Assembly (NCBI GenBank): GCA_025765615.1
Contig: JAIVFJ010000212.1
Location: forward strand, 45,277 to 109,276
DNA length: 64,000 nucleotides
DNA from: Zopfochytrium polystomum
Taxonomy: Eukaryota; Chytridiomycota; Chytridiomycetes; Chytridiales; Chytridiaceae
Reading direction: 5' to 3'
Shown: piece by piece, positions 9,540 through 21,407 of the stretch
How positions within the stretch are numbered: position 1 is the stretch's first letter
Layout: each line of letters starts with the position of its first letter
Notes under the pieces: model-generated
Seen by the model: only the letters and a program-made list of their open reading frames with translations
The model's database searches: none
What the model was told of the DNA's origin: nothing
Program-made: the position numbers and the translations under genes

Positions 9540-10343
9540 TGATCGCTTTGGGTTTCTGGAAATTCCACGGTGGAGACTGAGGAGCAGGAGAACGGCGGCC
9601 GCACAGACAGACTAATAGGCAGGTAATAGGCCGGCAGACAGACAGACAGACACCAATGCCCTTACAGTCAGCAGCCAATCCTGGCCCTCTTACCTAATAA
9701 CCCTATCCTGAACACACAATATCCTGCAAGCTTTACTTTTTGGATTCAGGTTTCAACCTTGGTTTAACCCGAGATTTCTCTAACCGCTATCCTAACCGGC
9801 ATATAGTCAGAAAATTTCGCTATTGTCCTGAGCAGGAAAATCCTAGTTTGGGCTAGGGTTGCGGGTTTAACCAGGGAACTACCAGAGCTTACTAACAGCG
9901 GCAAACACCAGTCGGGCAAAAGGTGAATTCGAATTTGACATAAATAAATTGTTATAGCTTAGACTTTGACGTAGTGTACAGGGGTATGTAAGGTAGAGCG
10001 AAGTGTGAGACAGCACGGAGGTCTCAGTGGTAAAAGCTAGTGAATTTATTCACAAAAACAAGTGCACCTATCACAAAACCACAAGGATTGGGACCCTATT
10101 ATTATCCCCAGTTCTTTAGTTTCCAAGGCGTTATCAAAGTGTGTTTGCGGCTAACTTGTCTTTATTATTGGGCCTGCTCTTAGTACTTTTGTCTTAACAG
10201 TTTCTGTTGCGCCAGGGTTTTCTCAACATGTTTTCTTTTTCGATGACTAACAGAGACTGACTGCCTGCCTAGGATGGGGTGCCTGACAGGCTGTACCCCA
10301 CACCTACCTTATTTGTTATTTATTTTTGGCACTTGTACATAAT

Positions 10344-11028
10344 GTTAGGCGGAACTGACTGGTTAGCAGCAAGGGGCACAAGACGGACCCGAACCTATTG
10401 TGACTGTCAGTTATCGTTCTCATGATGCCCATGGGAGAGCGAGCCACCACCAATGCAGACCTGGGTGCTGGCTTGCGCTGATGACAAATACTCTGAGTAT
10501 TAAGTGGAACGGAAACCTGGTGTCAACAGTTTTCCTCCTCCTCTGCTCAAGCAGATAATATAGGAGAGGTTTTTACCCTGTGCCAGTCACGCTTGCCTAG
10601 CAACTATTACATCGTGTATATCATCATCATGCATCAATAATTCATAAAAGTGTTTTTTTTCTCTTTCTCTCCAAGTTGGGGAGAAAGACCACCCACAAAC
10701 ACACATCACTTCATTCACTCCTTCCACTCACTCACTCACTCAGAGTAGACTGTTTACAACTGTAATAGTCGCTAGGCAAGCGTGACTGGCACAGGGTAAA
10801 AACCTCTCCTATATTATCTGCTTGAGCAGAGGAGGAGGAAAACTGTTAACACCCAGTTTCTGTTCCACTTAATACTCAGAGTATTTGTTGTCAGCGCAAG
10901 CCAGCTCCCAGGTCTGCATTGGCAGTGGCTCGCTCTCCCATGGGCATCGTAAGAACAATAACTGACAGTCACAATAGGTTCGGGTCTGTCTTGTGCCTCT
11001 TGATGCTAACCAGTCAGTTCCACCTTAC
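10344..11028. repeat. Long inverted repeat (arms about 267 bp, spacer about 151 bp)
   Basis: Left arm 10344-10610 and right arm 10762-11028 are reverse complements at over 90% identity by eye, for example CAGTCACGCTTGCCTAGC against GCTAGGCAAGCGTGACTG. The spacer contains a CACT microsatellite. There is no coding sequence and no obvious flanking duplication. A truncated relative of the right arm is at about 27403-27460. A long hairpin of this kind could be a foldback or MITE-type element. Confidence 0.8.
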
Positions 11029-11099
11029 AAGAGGCAGTGTGGAGTGCTGCCACCAACCCCTGAGGGTTTGATCTACAAGTGCCTGCCTCAGTCCTATTG

Positions 11100-11225
11100 C
11101 TGTGAGAGTGAGATGTGTGAGTACAAGTGCGATGCAATAAAGCCCATTGGTCAAGTGATTGAGTGGTTGCATCCAGGCGCGGCGCATGGTCAATGGTCAG
11201 TGTTTCCATGTGCAAGTTCAGGAGT
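11100..11225 (+). repeat. Dispersed repeat fragment shared with 29262-29345
   Basis: GAGATGTGTGAGTAC followed by AAGTGCGATGCAATAAAG here matches GAGATGTGTGAGTAC and GAGTGTGATGTGATAAAG near 29270, with further patchy similarity downstream. It directly follows the right arm of the inverted repeat, so the two may belong to one element. Confidence 0.55.
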
Positions 11226-11562
11226 ACGAACAGGTCAGAGGATCTTGAATAAAGTACTACCAATATGCATATACTCTAACAGGCTCCCCACTGTTTTTTT
11301 TGCCCAAAGCTGTTGCTGCTGTTGCTGCTGCTGCTGCGGACCGGAAATCCCAAGTATTTACACAGTCACTCGCACTGTAAAGGCAGGGCAAGCCAAAGAA
11401 TTAACAGACAGTGCCATCCTTTTCTCTTTTTGACCCGCCCAAAATTTTGTCCTCGAATGGAATTCCTATCATTTTCTCGTCCATTTTTCTGATTGGCTCG
11501 CGAGGGCTTTCGTCGCGTCGCCAAAAGCAGAGCACAACCAACCAGCGATCTCTCTCCAACTC

Positions 11563-11597
<35 letters not shown>

Positions 11598-11957
11598 GAA
11601 AAAAAGGTTCAGGCCGCCACCGCCAGATTCCTTTCGTTCATCAGCCGTCGTCGTCGCCTCCCTCCCCCCCGTTCCCCTTAAACGCGTGCGCGATCCTCCA
11701 AAGGCATACCTACATGTACGCTACAAACATACATACGTCCCTTGCCTCAACCAATCTTCGACCCTCGCTTCGCTGCCCCTCCCCGACCGCCTCCCACTCC
11801 CTTCACCGCCAATCCCCCCACCATCTTGCTCAGGCATAGATCTCCCCCCTTCCATCGCGTGTTTGGCGTGTGATTTTTAACTCGATTCCACCATCCCCGA
11901 TCTTATCATCACCGCCATCCTTCGCTTTTCTCCCCTGTACCTTTTTTCGCTCTGGAG

Positions 11958-13735
11958 ATGGCACCCAAAGTACTGGTCCTTGGCGGTGTCGGCTTCGTCG
12001 GCCGCAACTTTGTCGCGCACCTCGTGAAGAACAACCTCGCGGACAAGATCCGCGTCTCCGACAAGGCGCTGCCCGCGACCGCCTACCTCTCGCCCAGTCA
12101 CAAGGCCGTTTTTGAGGATCCGCGCGTTGAATTTAAGCAGGCGAATCTTGTCAATCCAGGCAAGTGGCGGTTGTTGGTTTGGCTTCGAAAGTTTTCTTCG
12201 CAATGCGTTGAGGGGGCGAGGGATTGATTGAGTGTTTTGTTGTTGATTGGAGATTACTTTACGCACTGCAGCGGCCATCGAGAAGGTCTTTACGCTCGAC
12301 GATGGATCCCAGTTCGACTACGTGTTCAATCTCGCTGCAGAGACGAAGTATGGGCAGTCGGATGAGGTGACACCAAAAAATTTCAGATTGCTCCCGATTC
12401 AAATCGGAAAAGAGTGTCCCTAAATTGTGATCCCTCCAGGTCTACCAAGAAAAAGTCTTTAGCCTTTCCGTCGCGTGCGCGAAGGAGGCGGCGAAACGAT
12501 CGGTCAAGGTATACGTGGAAGTCAGCACGGCTCAGGTTTACGAGTCGGACAAGGTGAAGCATCAAACTATGATTCAGCTATTCTCCCTGTTCTCACGCGT
12601 TTAATGCGCCTTTTTTTGTTTCTTTCAGAAACCATCCACTGAGGAGGCAAAACTCAAGCCCTGGACGAGCATCGCGAAGCATAAGCTCAAGGCCGAGGAG
12701 GAGTTGAAGAAGATTGCCGGGTATGAGAAAAGCTTGCCACTCTTTACTCAGGTTCTGACGTCGCCTTGCAACAGCCTGAACCTTGTCATTGTTCGACCCG
12801 CCGTCATCTATGGTCCCGGCGATCAGCTTGGCATAAGTATGAACAACCACACTGATCTTGCCCCTTCGTTCTCGCGATAGTTGGCGATGAATGTTAACCC
12901 AACACCCTTTCAATAGCTCCGCGTCTCATTATCGGAGCAGTCTACCGTCAGCTAAAGAAAGAAATGAAGCTTCTCTGGACCAAAGATCTGAAAATCCACA
13001 CGGTTCACGTCAACGACGTCACTCGGGCTCTCTGGGCCGTCGCCGCTACCCCCGAGGAGGGCGGCTTGCGGAAGGGCGCAGTGAAGCCGGGAGAGGTGTA
13101 CAACTTGGCGGACGAGAACGACACGGGTATGGCTTTCGTTTTTTTTCCCTTCTTTTTTTGGTTTCCTTTGTGTGTGTGTTGTGTGTGTTTTGGCTCGTCC
13201 GGTACAATGGAAAACTTCTGCGGTTTGACATAGCCCTTACTTTCTCGTTTCGCGACCCAGACCAAGGCTCCATCAACTCCCACTTGCAGACCATCTTTGG
13301 CATCGAGACCGGCTTCCAAGGCACCATCATTTCGCAGTTTGCCAAACTGAACCTTGACTCGGTCACTGAAGACGTCAACGACGAGCACCTTCAGCCGTGG
13401 TCCGAGCTGTGCAAGGCCGCCGGCATCGTCAACACCCCGTTGACGCCGTACCTTGACAAAGAGCTGCTGAAGGACAATGCGCTGAGCGTGGATGGGAGCA
13501 AGGTTCGTTGTACTGACGTGCTGCTTTGGTCACTGCCGGATTTCTGAATCTCCCTGTTCCCGGCCACAATTTTTCCCCGCTCTCGTTTCCGCCGCTTTGT
13601 TTCTTTCGTTCTTAATTCCAGATCAAGTCTATTGGGTTCACGTACGAGGCACCGAAAATGACCGATGCTGCGCTGAGAGAGGTCATTACAGAGTTTGAAG
13701 CGACAGGCATCTGGCCAAAAGGCGCAACTGCTTGA
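11958..13735 (+). CDS. NAD(P)-dependent epimerase/dehydratase, extended SDR type, eight exons, 376 aa
   Basis: Exons 11958-12159, 12272-12366, 12440-12553, 12629-12720, 12775-12836, 12917-13126, 13261-13502 and 13622-13735; all phases agree (1131 nt). The Rossmann nucleotide-binding motif is GGVGFVG at residues 9-15, NLAAETKYGQ is the usual NAxxT-type strand 4, and VRPAVIYGPGD is the typical loop after strand 6. The usual YxxxK catalytic pair is not obvious: the region reads PWTSIAKHKLKAEEE, so the Tyr appears replaced. VHVNDVTRALW and YNLADEN fit the C-terminal substrate domain. The substrate is unknown. The first intron has a GC donor (AG|GCAAGT). Start chosen as the ATG just before the dinucleotide fold. 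Confidence 0.88.
12160..12271 (+). other. GC-AG intron in the epimerase gene
   Basis: The exon ends AATCCAG and the intron begins GCAAGT, the classic strong GC donor; it ends CTGCAG. Only this boundary joins the two exons in phase 1 and preserves the conserved protein. Confidence 0.78.
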
Positions 13736-14802
13736 TGAAAGGCACGTCCAGCTGGGCTCGTTTACTGGTACTGCAGCGTTGAGGTGAATGGAACTGCAGT
13801 CAGTGGAGAAGGTTGAGAGGGGGCGGAGCAGGGTGGAGAGAGAAGGGCTATTGCGAAACCGCTGGGCAGCGGGTTTCCCTTGGATTTACTTTTCACTTTA
13901 CTTTTCCTTTTTTTTTTCTTCTCTTTTCGCTACTCCTGCATTGTTGCGACTTTTGTGCCTTTTAAAACGGCTGTTGTGCTTGTTCTTCTTCCCCTTTCGC
14001 CGTCTCTGCTCTTTCTCGTCACCGTTGTCCTGGCCAGAATTTTTTTTTTTTTTTACTTGTTCTTTTTTTTTGTTTTTTTTTGTTTCCCTTTTGTTGCTCC
14101 TCCATTCTTCTTTCCCCCTTTCTTTTCTTTTTACAAGAACAGTTTTCGAAGTCGAATGGGTCAGCCCGATGGGGAGGCGTTTTTGCCCCGGTCGAAAGGC
14201 GGGTCGGTGCGTGTGCGAAGAAGTTTGGAAGAGAGAGGAGAGTCGTTAGCCCCGTTTGGATTTTCGAGAGACGAAAAGACGTCCCGCTGGCTTCGGTAGG
14301 GGCGCTCTGCGTGGTGGGCGTGATGTGCATGCCAACAAGCGAACCGGCTTCCGCTTCTTGTCCCGCTTGCAAACACCGCAAGCAGACAAAAGGAGAGTCG
14401 CAGCTCATTTGCAAAAACAATCAATGACCAAAAAAGGGAAGTTGGAAAATAAAACGCGCATGGGCATGAAAAAAATTTTAGTTTGATTTGGCAATCATGG
14501 CCGGCTTCGAAGCGCATCCGCTTCCACAATTTTTTTTTCTATTTTCTTTGAAACAATTTTTTTTTTTTGGGGGGGTTGCGCAAACACCTGTGATTGCGCA
14601 ATCAACCCATCCAATCCATGCAATCCAAAAAAAAAATAAAAAAAATTCATGCATGCACTTCCAATAATTGCCGCCGTTGAAGAGCTTTTGAGTCTTCCCC
14701 CTCTTCACTCGTAAATGGTACGTGTGGCCAGCTCGTCCTTATCGGGAGGGAACAGCGCGTCTCCCGCCCCCGCTCTGTCCCAAAGCCGTGTGCAACAAGG
14801 CC

Positions 14803-14849
<47 letters not shown>

Positions 14850-15087
14850 CCTATCTGTCTGCTCACCCCTCAACGCCATTCAACGGCAAAGCAAACCGAC
14901 CCTGCACCAATCAGGCGCCAGCCCGGCTGTCGTCATCGCAATGCCCACGCTGCTATAAAAACCTCCCTCAACCTCAATGACCCCAACCCCGCAACCGCCC
15001 CCTCTCGAATCCCTCATAACACTCTTCTACCTCATACTCAAAGGAAACCCGCAATCTCTACTAATACCTAGTGTGCAACAACAAAAC
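13736..15087. other. Intergenic, with microsatellite and promoter
   Basis: T-rich tracts follow the epimerase stop. A CT microsatellite spans about 14803-14845. TATAAAA lies at 14954-14960, 128 nt upstream of the next ATG. No gene supported. Confidence 0.6.
14954..14960 (+). promoter_or_regulatory. Probable TATA box of the secreted protein gene
   Basis: TATAAAA followed by a C/A-rich leader running to the ATG at 15088. A CCAAT box (CACCAATCAG) is about 45 bp upstream, near 14907. Position and context suit a core promoter. Confidence 0.55.
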
Positions 15088-16521
15088 ATGAAGTTCGCTG
15101 TCGCCGCCGCCGCCGCCTCGCTCGCGCTCCTTGCGTCCGCAACCGCCGGACCCGCCGCCGCCAGGCCCGCCACCGCTCCGTCCAAGCCCGCCGTCGTCCT
15201 CGACAAGAAGATCGCGGGCGTGCGCTACATGGACCACGTCGTGTTTTCCGACAGCGCGGCCGCCCTCGGCCGCCGCGACGGCGACGCCGCTGCCGCCGTT
15301 CGCTTGAACCGTCGCGGAGGTGGCGGAGGGGTATTTAACTCTTTTTTATTTTTATTTTTTATCTCACGCGCATTTTGCTGACCTATTCCCGCGCCACCCT
15401 GCACTCGGAAAACAAAAAGTCGTCCACGACCTCCACCACGTCGTCCACCAGGAGAACTACCACCTCCACCTCCACCAGCACTTCTACTGCTCCCACCACG
15501 CCGCCCACGACGGTCACCACCACTACCACTACGAAGCCGACGACGACGACGACCGCGACGACGTCGACTTCGACCGCGAAGCCCACACAGAAGCCAGGGT
15601 ATAGTGTTTGGAGCACATCTCCCGCTTTCCCGCGACGCATCCCCAACTCATTTTGACTTTTTTTCTTTTTGTCCATATATATGCAGTCTTCTCAAGTACT
15701 ACGGCGGACCCGTCATCTCCAACGTCGAAGTGACCATCGTGAGTTGGAAAGCACATCCAAAAGAGTAGAGAAAAATTAACTTGCTAATCCTCTCGCGCTA
15801 CATTCCTTCGCATTCCAAAAATCCCTTACTCGCACTCTTCCCCCTCCCTTTCCAGCTCCTGTGGGGAGCGGCCAACTACGCCAGCGACCTCGAAGGCTTC
15901 TACAGCGGCGTGACCAACTCGACCTACTTTGACATGCTCGCGCAGTACTACACGCCGACGCAGACGATCGGGCGCGGCACGTTCGTCAAGAGCATCAGCC
16001 TGACGGGCCTGCCCTCGTCCAAGTCGATCGACGACAGCGCGATCCAGACGTACCTGCGGTCCCTCGTTTCGGCGGGAACCATCACGCCCTCGGGCAACAC
16101 CTACTACCCGATCCACTTTGCGCCCGGCTACTCGATCACGCAGGGCGGGCAAGGTTCCTGCCAGGTGTTTTGCGCGTACCACGGGACGATCGACGTGTCG
16201 GACATTTCGTCGACAAAGTACCTGTACTACGGCGTGCTGCCGGACCAGGGCGGCTCGTGCGCGGGCGGGTGCGGGTCGGCGGCGACGACGTTCCAGAACC
16301 TGTGTTCCGTGTCGTCGCACGAGCTCGTCGAGGCGACCACGGACGCCGCCGTCGGCGTCGCGAGCGTCGTCGGGAGCCCGCTGGCGTGGTACAACACGAA
16401 CCAGGGCGAGATCGGCGATATTTGCAACGCGCAGCAGGGCACCGTCGTCGGCGGGAACGGCGTGACGTACACCGTGCAGAAGGAGTACTCGAACAACGCG
16501 GGCGCGTGCGTGCTTGCTTGA
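15088..16521 (+). CDS. Secreted EXORDIUM/PHI-1-like protein, four exons, 379 aa
   Basis: Exons 15088-15330, 15420-15598, 15687-15738 and 15856-16521 join in phase (1140 nt). Residues 1-20 are a signal peptide (MKFAVAAAAASLALLASATA). Two Arg-rich dibasic sites (GRRDG, LNRRGG) precede exon 2, which is a Thr/Ser-rich stalk likely to be O-glycosylated. The C-terminal domain starts KYYGGPVISNVEVTI and contains FCAYHG, a Cys-rich loop CAGGCG, and SSHELVEATTDAA followed by AWYNTNQGEIGDICN. That arrangement (YHGG, FCxYH, HELxEAxTD, WY) resembles the PHI-1/EXORDIUM family of extracellular proteins. The HELVE motif recalls a metal site, but a protease role is not established. Family assignment is moderate. 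Confidence 0.7.
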
Positions 16522-17237
16522 ACGCAGTGTCTCCCCACTTTAGTTCTTTCGATGCTCCCCCGCTTGCTTTTCCTTCTTTGTTTTTTTTTTGTTTGTTTTC
16601 CTCCTACCCCTTCTCTCTCTGCTGGATTCGGGCGGGTTGGACACCTCCGCGCCGCAATTAAGCCCCCTTTTGTTTTGTTTTACTGACCTCGCTCGAAACA
16701 GTACCCCCGTGATTATCAAGCGCCTCAATATCTCTCTATGTCTCTCTTTCTCTGGCCCTCTGTCCGTCTCCTCGCCTTCCGACCCTTTACCCGTGCCTCC
16801 AGTTTCGGCATCCCCCCCCTCCCAAAAGGCAAGAGCAAAGGGGCGGCGATAAAATAATGCCCGCTCCGCCACCCTTCGCTTTGAAACGGAGGAAAAGGGG
16901 TTCTTGGGGAATGGGTGCTTTTGGCTTTTTGGTTGATGTATTTTTCTTTCGTAGTGATTCAAAAAAAAAAAAAACGCGAAGATCTTTTATCGCCAAAATA
17001 TAAGAAGAAAATCCGAACGAAAAAAAAAAAAAAGGCGAGGCTTCAGGCACCTGCGCACCCAAAGACTGCGCAAAGACGGCAAGATGCCATTTGGGGCGGA
17101 GAGCTCCTGCACCCCACAGAAAAGAAAAGAAAAAAAATTCTCGGTCATTCTGGCTGGCTGGCTGCACCTTCAAAAAAGAAAATTGACCACTCGGTTGTTC
17201 ACTGAACAAGTATTACCAAGCACTAGATGTGAAGAGA
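16522..17237. other. Intergenic, nothing recognised
   Basis: The 3' side of two convergent genes: T-rich then A-rich tracts with short homopolymers. No frame with sensible composition. Confidence 0.5.
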
Positions 17238-18924
17238 TTATCCCTGTGTTTTTTTCCGATTGACCAAAACTCCCTCCACACCATCACCACCAAATAGAAC
17301 AAAGGTCGGCTCGTCATCCCCCGCCGCAGCCGCCACCGCGAGCCATCGACTCGTCGAGCAGCGCCTCCCTCTTTTGCCAGTCGACAGCGTCTGCGGCGGG
17401 CGGCGGGGACATTCGCCGAGGCCGTATCCGGCGGCACCGCCACCACCACCGACGACGACGACCGACGTGCGTCGTTGGCAAAACGGCGCCGCAAGGGCAA
17501 CAATGTGCCCGGCGACAAAGCCAACGGCGAAGTCCGGGGACGCGAACCACGCGGCCACGGTCGCGTTGAGGATGGACTGCGGCGGATCAGGTACAAAGGG
17601 TTCAGGCTTTTTTTTTTTTGGCGTGTCGAGCGGGGCGGCGGGCGGGCGGCCAAGGAGGTCCTCCAGCAGGATTCGCTCGGACGCGGCGCGGTGGTGCAGG
17701 AAGCTGGCGATCTGCGGCGCGCAGAAGCCGCGCGGTCGCGCCGCCGAGGATGCGGTGGTGTGGATGAGCGGCTGGATCGTCGTCGTCGCCGCAGTCGCCA
17801 AAGATGGCGTTGTCGGCGTCGTGTCCTGCTGCTGCTGCTGAGCGCAGCAGTCGTCGAGCGTTGTGTCGCGGCCACCGCGTTCGGAAGCTCTGTCCAGCAC
17901 GGTCTGGGCGAGCTCCAGGAACGCGGCGGCCGTGAGGAGCGGCACGATGCAGTACGTCGGAAAGGTGATGTCGAAGCGGTCGCAGAGCGTCGGCACGGCT
18001 GCGATGGCGGTCGCGGAAGGTCCACGCGGTGGCGAACGCTGCACGCAGCGCCCGCTGCTGCTGCTGCTTCGCGCGTTGTTCGTTCGCCGCCGCTGCCGTC
18101 CGCCATCAGCCCCGCCCAAATCGCACACCAGGGCAGCGGGGAGATACGCAGAATGCGTGTCGAACGCCAGCAGGATAAAACGTCGAGCATCTTTGAAGGG
18201 ATTGCGGAAACAGCTTTTTTGGAAGTACAGAGCGTCTCTCACATCTATCCGTCACGCAGCAAAGATACCAGCACCGCCGCCTCACTTCCTTTTCTAACGG
18301 CGAGGCGAGAAGGCGCGGTGTGGCAGGTCGTCAGGATAAACGTCAAGTTGATGATCTGCCGAAAAAGGGAGTCAGAGAATGGCTTTCAGAAAAAACCGAC
18401 TGACCAGTCGGTAGCTGAACCCAAACAGCATACGAGCGACCGAATAGTTTTGCAATATCTAAAGGAGTGTGTTGATTAAAATTCTTATAATCAATGGTCG
18501 TGGGGGGGGAGGGGAGGGGAGAGGGAGTTGGGAATGGCCACTAAACGGTAAGACAGCTCGGCGAGAATCAGGAGGGACTGGAGAATTGCAAGGGACGGTG
18601 AGTCTAGGCGCTCGACCACGCGCGACCGTGCGTATTCGTAGTAGTACATCAGCGCGTGGTTCGGGGTTAGGATCGACTTTTTGGTCGGTTATTGGGGGAG
18701 CGGAGGGGTTGGGGGCTTGAGAGAAGGGGTGAGGTTTACGGGGCAAGGCAGGGCGAGAGGTGTGAGGGAGCAACCATTTCTGAGGCGGAACTTTCTTTGG
18801 TCTTGCACGTTCTGCATCGCTTTTTCGACAGTGCGTCCTTGTTTGCGGCGGCGAGAAGCGGGTCGACCTTTTGCTTCAACCCGAGAAGCACGCACTGCGA
18901 GGGTTGCTCTGACTTTGCGTTCAT
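17238..18924 (-). CDS. Unrecognised multi-exon gene; possible fungal regulator
   Basis: The long 3' exon (about 18235-17238) has natural composition, for example LCDRFDITFPTYCIVPLL then TAAAFLELAQTVLDRASERG, and SILNATVAAWFASPDFAVGF. Short upstream exons join in phase: about 18661-18542 (NHALMYYYEYARSRVVERL then DSPSLAILQSLLILAELSYRL), 18458-18405 (ILQNYSVARMLFGFSYRL) and 18355-about 18299. A first exon may start at 18924 (MNAKSEQPSQ ... CRTCKTKE). The pattern PSLAILQSLLILAEL then YSVARMLFGFSYRL is reminiscent of the middle homology region of fungal transcription factors, but I see no Zn2Cys6 cluster. Alternatively it is a membrane protein. Splice sites of the first and fourth exons are guesses. 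Confidence 0.38.
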
Positions 18925-19312
18925 TTCCTCGAAGCCCTTAGACGGGTCCGCGCTCTATTACGTAGCCATTTTGTTTTGCGCGCAACCGCCGAAAGCTCCC
19001 CCGTTCCAATCAGCGCTGATGCAATGATGGAGTCTGCAAGACTTAGTGCGGGCGGGAGCGGGGAGGGGTTTCGATGAACTTACTCAGTAAAGAGATGAAG
19101 CGGTGTATGAACATCACGTTTTCTTTTTGCAGTCACCATGTCTTAATCTCTCTTTATCAATACTGCATATTTTATTTATACGGCTAAGGGACCTGAAAGG
19201 GGGGCGGTGACCAATTCTCAAACATGAACGAAGGCCGGAAAAGTGCAACGTTCAATTAAAAGGGTACCAAGTCTGGGCCGTTACAATTCGATTTTGAGTG
19301 TCGTTATTTGCG

Positions 19313-21407
19313 TCACTTGCAGACTGGCAAGCCCTGTCCGTTTGAAACAAGGTATCGTGGCGCGGTGTTTTTTTTTTGTGGCGATGGGAGTCGGTTGTTG
19401 TTTGCGGTGGTGTACAGGGCGATCGCAGTCAGCGTGAAGAGCACAAACACCGAAAGAAAAACACCAAAAACCGTTGAAAAAACCCTAACATACATTATTG
19501 CTGCAACTGGGTCGTTATTGAGGAGAAGACTGGTGAGACAATTGCCTCTACCATCCACAATGTTTACGTCATTTAAAGTGAGAGGCAAGGCGGTTTCCGC
19601 CGAGCATGGGTCCGCCTTGGGAGTTTTGAGTCAAGCTTATTACGAAACAAGACGCGCTATCGACTCCCATCCAAACTTCTGGACGGAAGTCTGTAACTCA
19701 CCGAAATATTATGATACGGCTGGTAGGGAAACTGGAGGCCGGTCGTACTATTTAGCGCCAACACGATTCCGGTCGCACTATTTTCCGCAATGCAGCTGGA
19801 CGAGGAAGACCAATGCAAAGTGGTGGAGTCCTGCAGGAAAGTCGTGGTCCGTCCGACGAGGGGCTGTTTGGGGCACGGGCTCATGTGCCTCGTGGTAGCG
19901 ATGTCGAGACAGAACGACTGATCGTAGTTTTTGACGCCGAACGGGAGGCTCAGGTTGACCGAAGATATGCCGTTGTCGGCCGACACGCTGTTGCGCGACC
20001 GACTTGTCAGGTACAGTGTCACTCCGACGGCGCCGCCGGCTGCAACCAGTACTACAAATACAGTGATTCCGATGGCCGCGGCCTTTCTCTTGCTCTTCGC
20101 TCCGTCTCTGGTTTCTAACGGCAAGAGGGTAGCTTTGGTTTATATAATGCTGTACAGCAAATAAAGGCACATTGGGGTATTGTCGAGAAGGTGATGATTT
20201 AGTACCATTGCCCGCGCTCGGGATCTTGGCTGGTGTGGTGATATTTCGTTATTTATGAAGCGTTAGAATTGATTTTATGCAGAAAGGTGGGCAGTAATAC
20301 ACACCACCGTCAACCGCCAGAGCCGTTTCCGTTTGCCGCAATCCGCCAGAAGGAACATTCGCTGATGGGGCCAGGCCGAACCCTTCAGTAGTTTGAGCGG
20401 GAGCGGCCGTCAAGTTTCTGCGGGCCGGCGCGACGCGGCCCCGCTCGGTACCCGCAGTCTGCTGAATTGCCAGAGAACGGATGTCAGGAACGGGAGCAGC
20501 GCGCTGAACTCCCGGGTGCGAATCGGGTTTCGAGGACTCTGGGGTCGCTTGGTTTCCGTCGCCGTGCTGGTTTGCGAAGAGTTGGCCGGTCGTTCCCAAC
20601 TGGCCGGCAGAGGCGAGGTACGAGGTGCGCCGGGTCGCATCTCGACGCAGCGGAGGGACAGGGTCGGCACTTGGTGAGGGTTGGCTGGGTGGTTGCTGCC
20701 AGTTGGGGGACCGGAGGGATGGAAATGCTGCATTGGGTGCCCAAAAGAATGGGCATGATTAGCCTCACAGGATGGGCCAAACAAAAGCCAAAAAAACAGA
20801 CCCCCCAAATGACGTCGGGGCGAACCCGAGAAAGCGCTGGCCAAGGCCCTCTCAAAAGGCGATCAGGCTTACCTCGAACATCGCGGTAACTCGGCGGCAA
20901 AAAGTCTGCACCGGCCATTGCATCCATCAGCCGCCTGTCGATGACAATCAGCAGCTGCACGGCAGCGGGGGCGACGGCGTCCGGCGGCATCTTTGCGCGG
21001 GTTCTCGCGAACAGCGCGGGCAGCTCTGCGCCGACGGGGAGCAAAGGGTTTGCGAGGAGCTCGACCGAGTCCGGGAAGAGGGCGGCGGAGAGGGCGGCGG
21101 CGTCGGGGCAGCCGGCGTCTGCGGCGGCGATGACGGGGAGGAGGGACGCGGGGTCCAGGCGCGGGTCGAAGAGCGGGATGCCGAAGGTGCTGCTGCTGCT
21201 GCTGGCTCGCTTGTCGTTGGCGTCAGCGGCGGCGGCGTCTTGGTGGGGGGATGCAACAAACTTGAAGAGGCGGAGGGACGAGGCGGGGATGCCCGACGCG
21301 GCGGCCGCGCGGACCCGCATATCGGAGACGCTCATTCCCGGGGTGACGCCGTCGATCACAAAGGCGGCGTCGGGCGCGCTGCCCACGACGAGGCACGTCA
21401 GCCGCAT
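19313..21407 (-). CDS. Crinkler-like header fused to a membrane protein, four exons, 563 aa
   Basis: Exons 21407-20873, 20727-20305, 20132-19702 and 19615-19313 join in phases 1, 1 and 0 (1692 nt). Residues 1-55 (MRLTCLVVGSAP, AFVIDG, MSVSDMRVRAAAASG, SSLRLFKF) resemble the ubiquitin-like header of Crinkler (CRN) proteins: LxCLVxG, then AFxVD, SVxxL and LxLfK. The middle is Pro/Ser/Ala-rich. A single transmembrane segment follows a Lys/Arg cluster (KSKRK then GITVFVVLVAAGGAVGVTLYL). Another hydrophobic stretch is near the C-terminus (VFSTVFGVFLSVFVLFTLTAI). Classical CRNs lack membrane segments, so this is either an odd host protein with a CRN-type ubiquitin-like domain or a chance resemblance. 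No effector C-terminal domain is visible. Confidence 0.6.

Larger units (their letters stand above)
9540..11957. other. Repeat-rich intergenic region
   Basis: No gene supported. Contents: CTGT/GACA microsatellites (9636-9650 and 11565-11600), a block with telomere-like CCCTA/TAGGG words (about 9690-9880), the long inverted repeat described separately, a CTG/TTG run at about 11310-11337, and a pyrimidine-rich stretch up to 11957 that is probably the promoter and 5' UTR of the epimerase gene. Confidence 0.6.

Noticed and set aside
18736..18924. Zn2Cys6 DNA-binding domain at the start of the 17-19 kb gene
   Set aside because: Only CRTC plus isolated Cys residues are present; the six-Cys spacing is absent.
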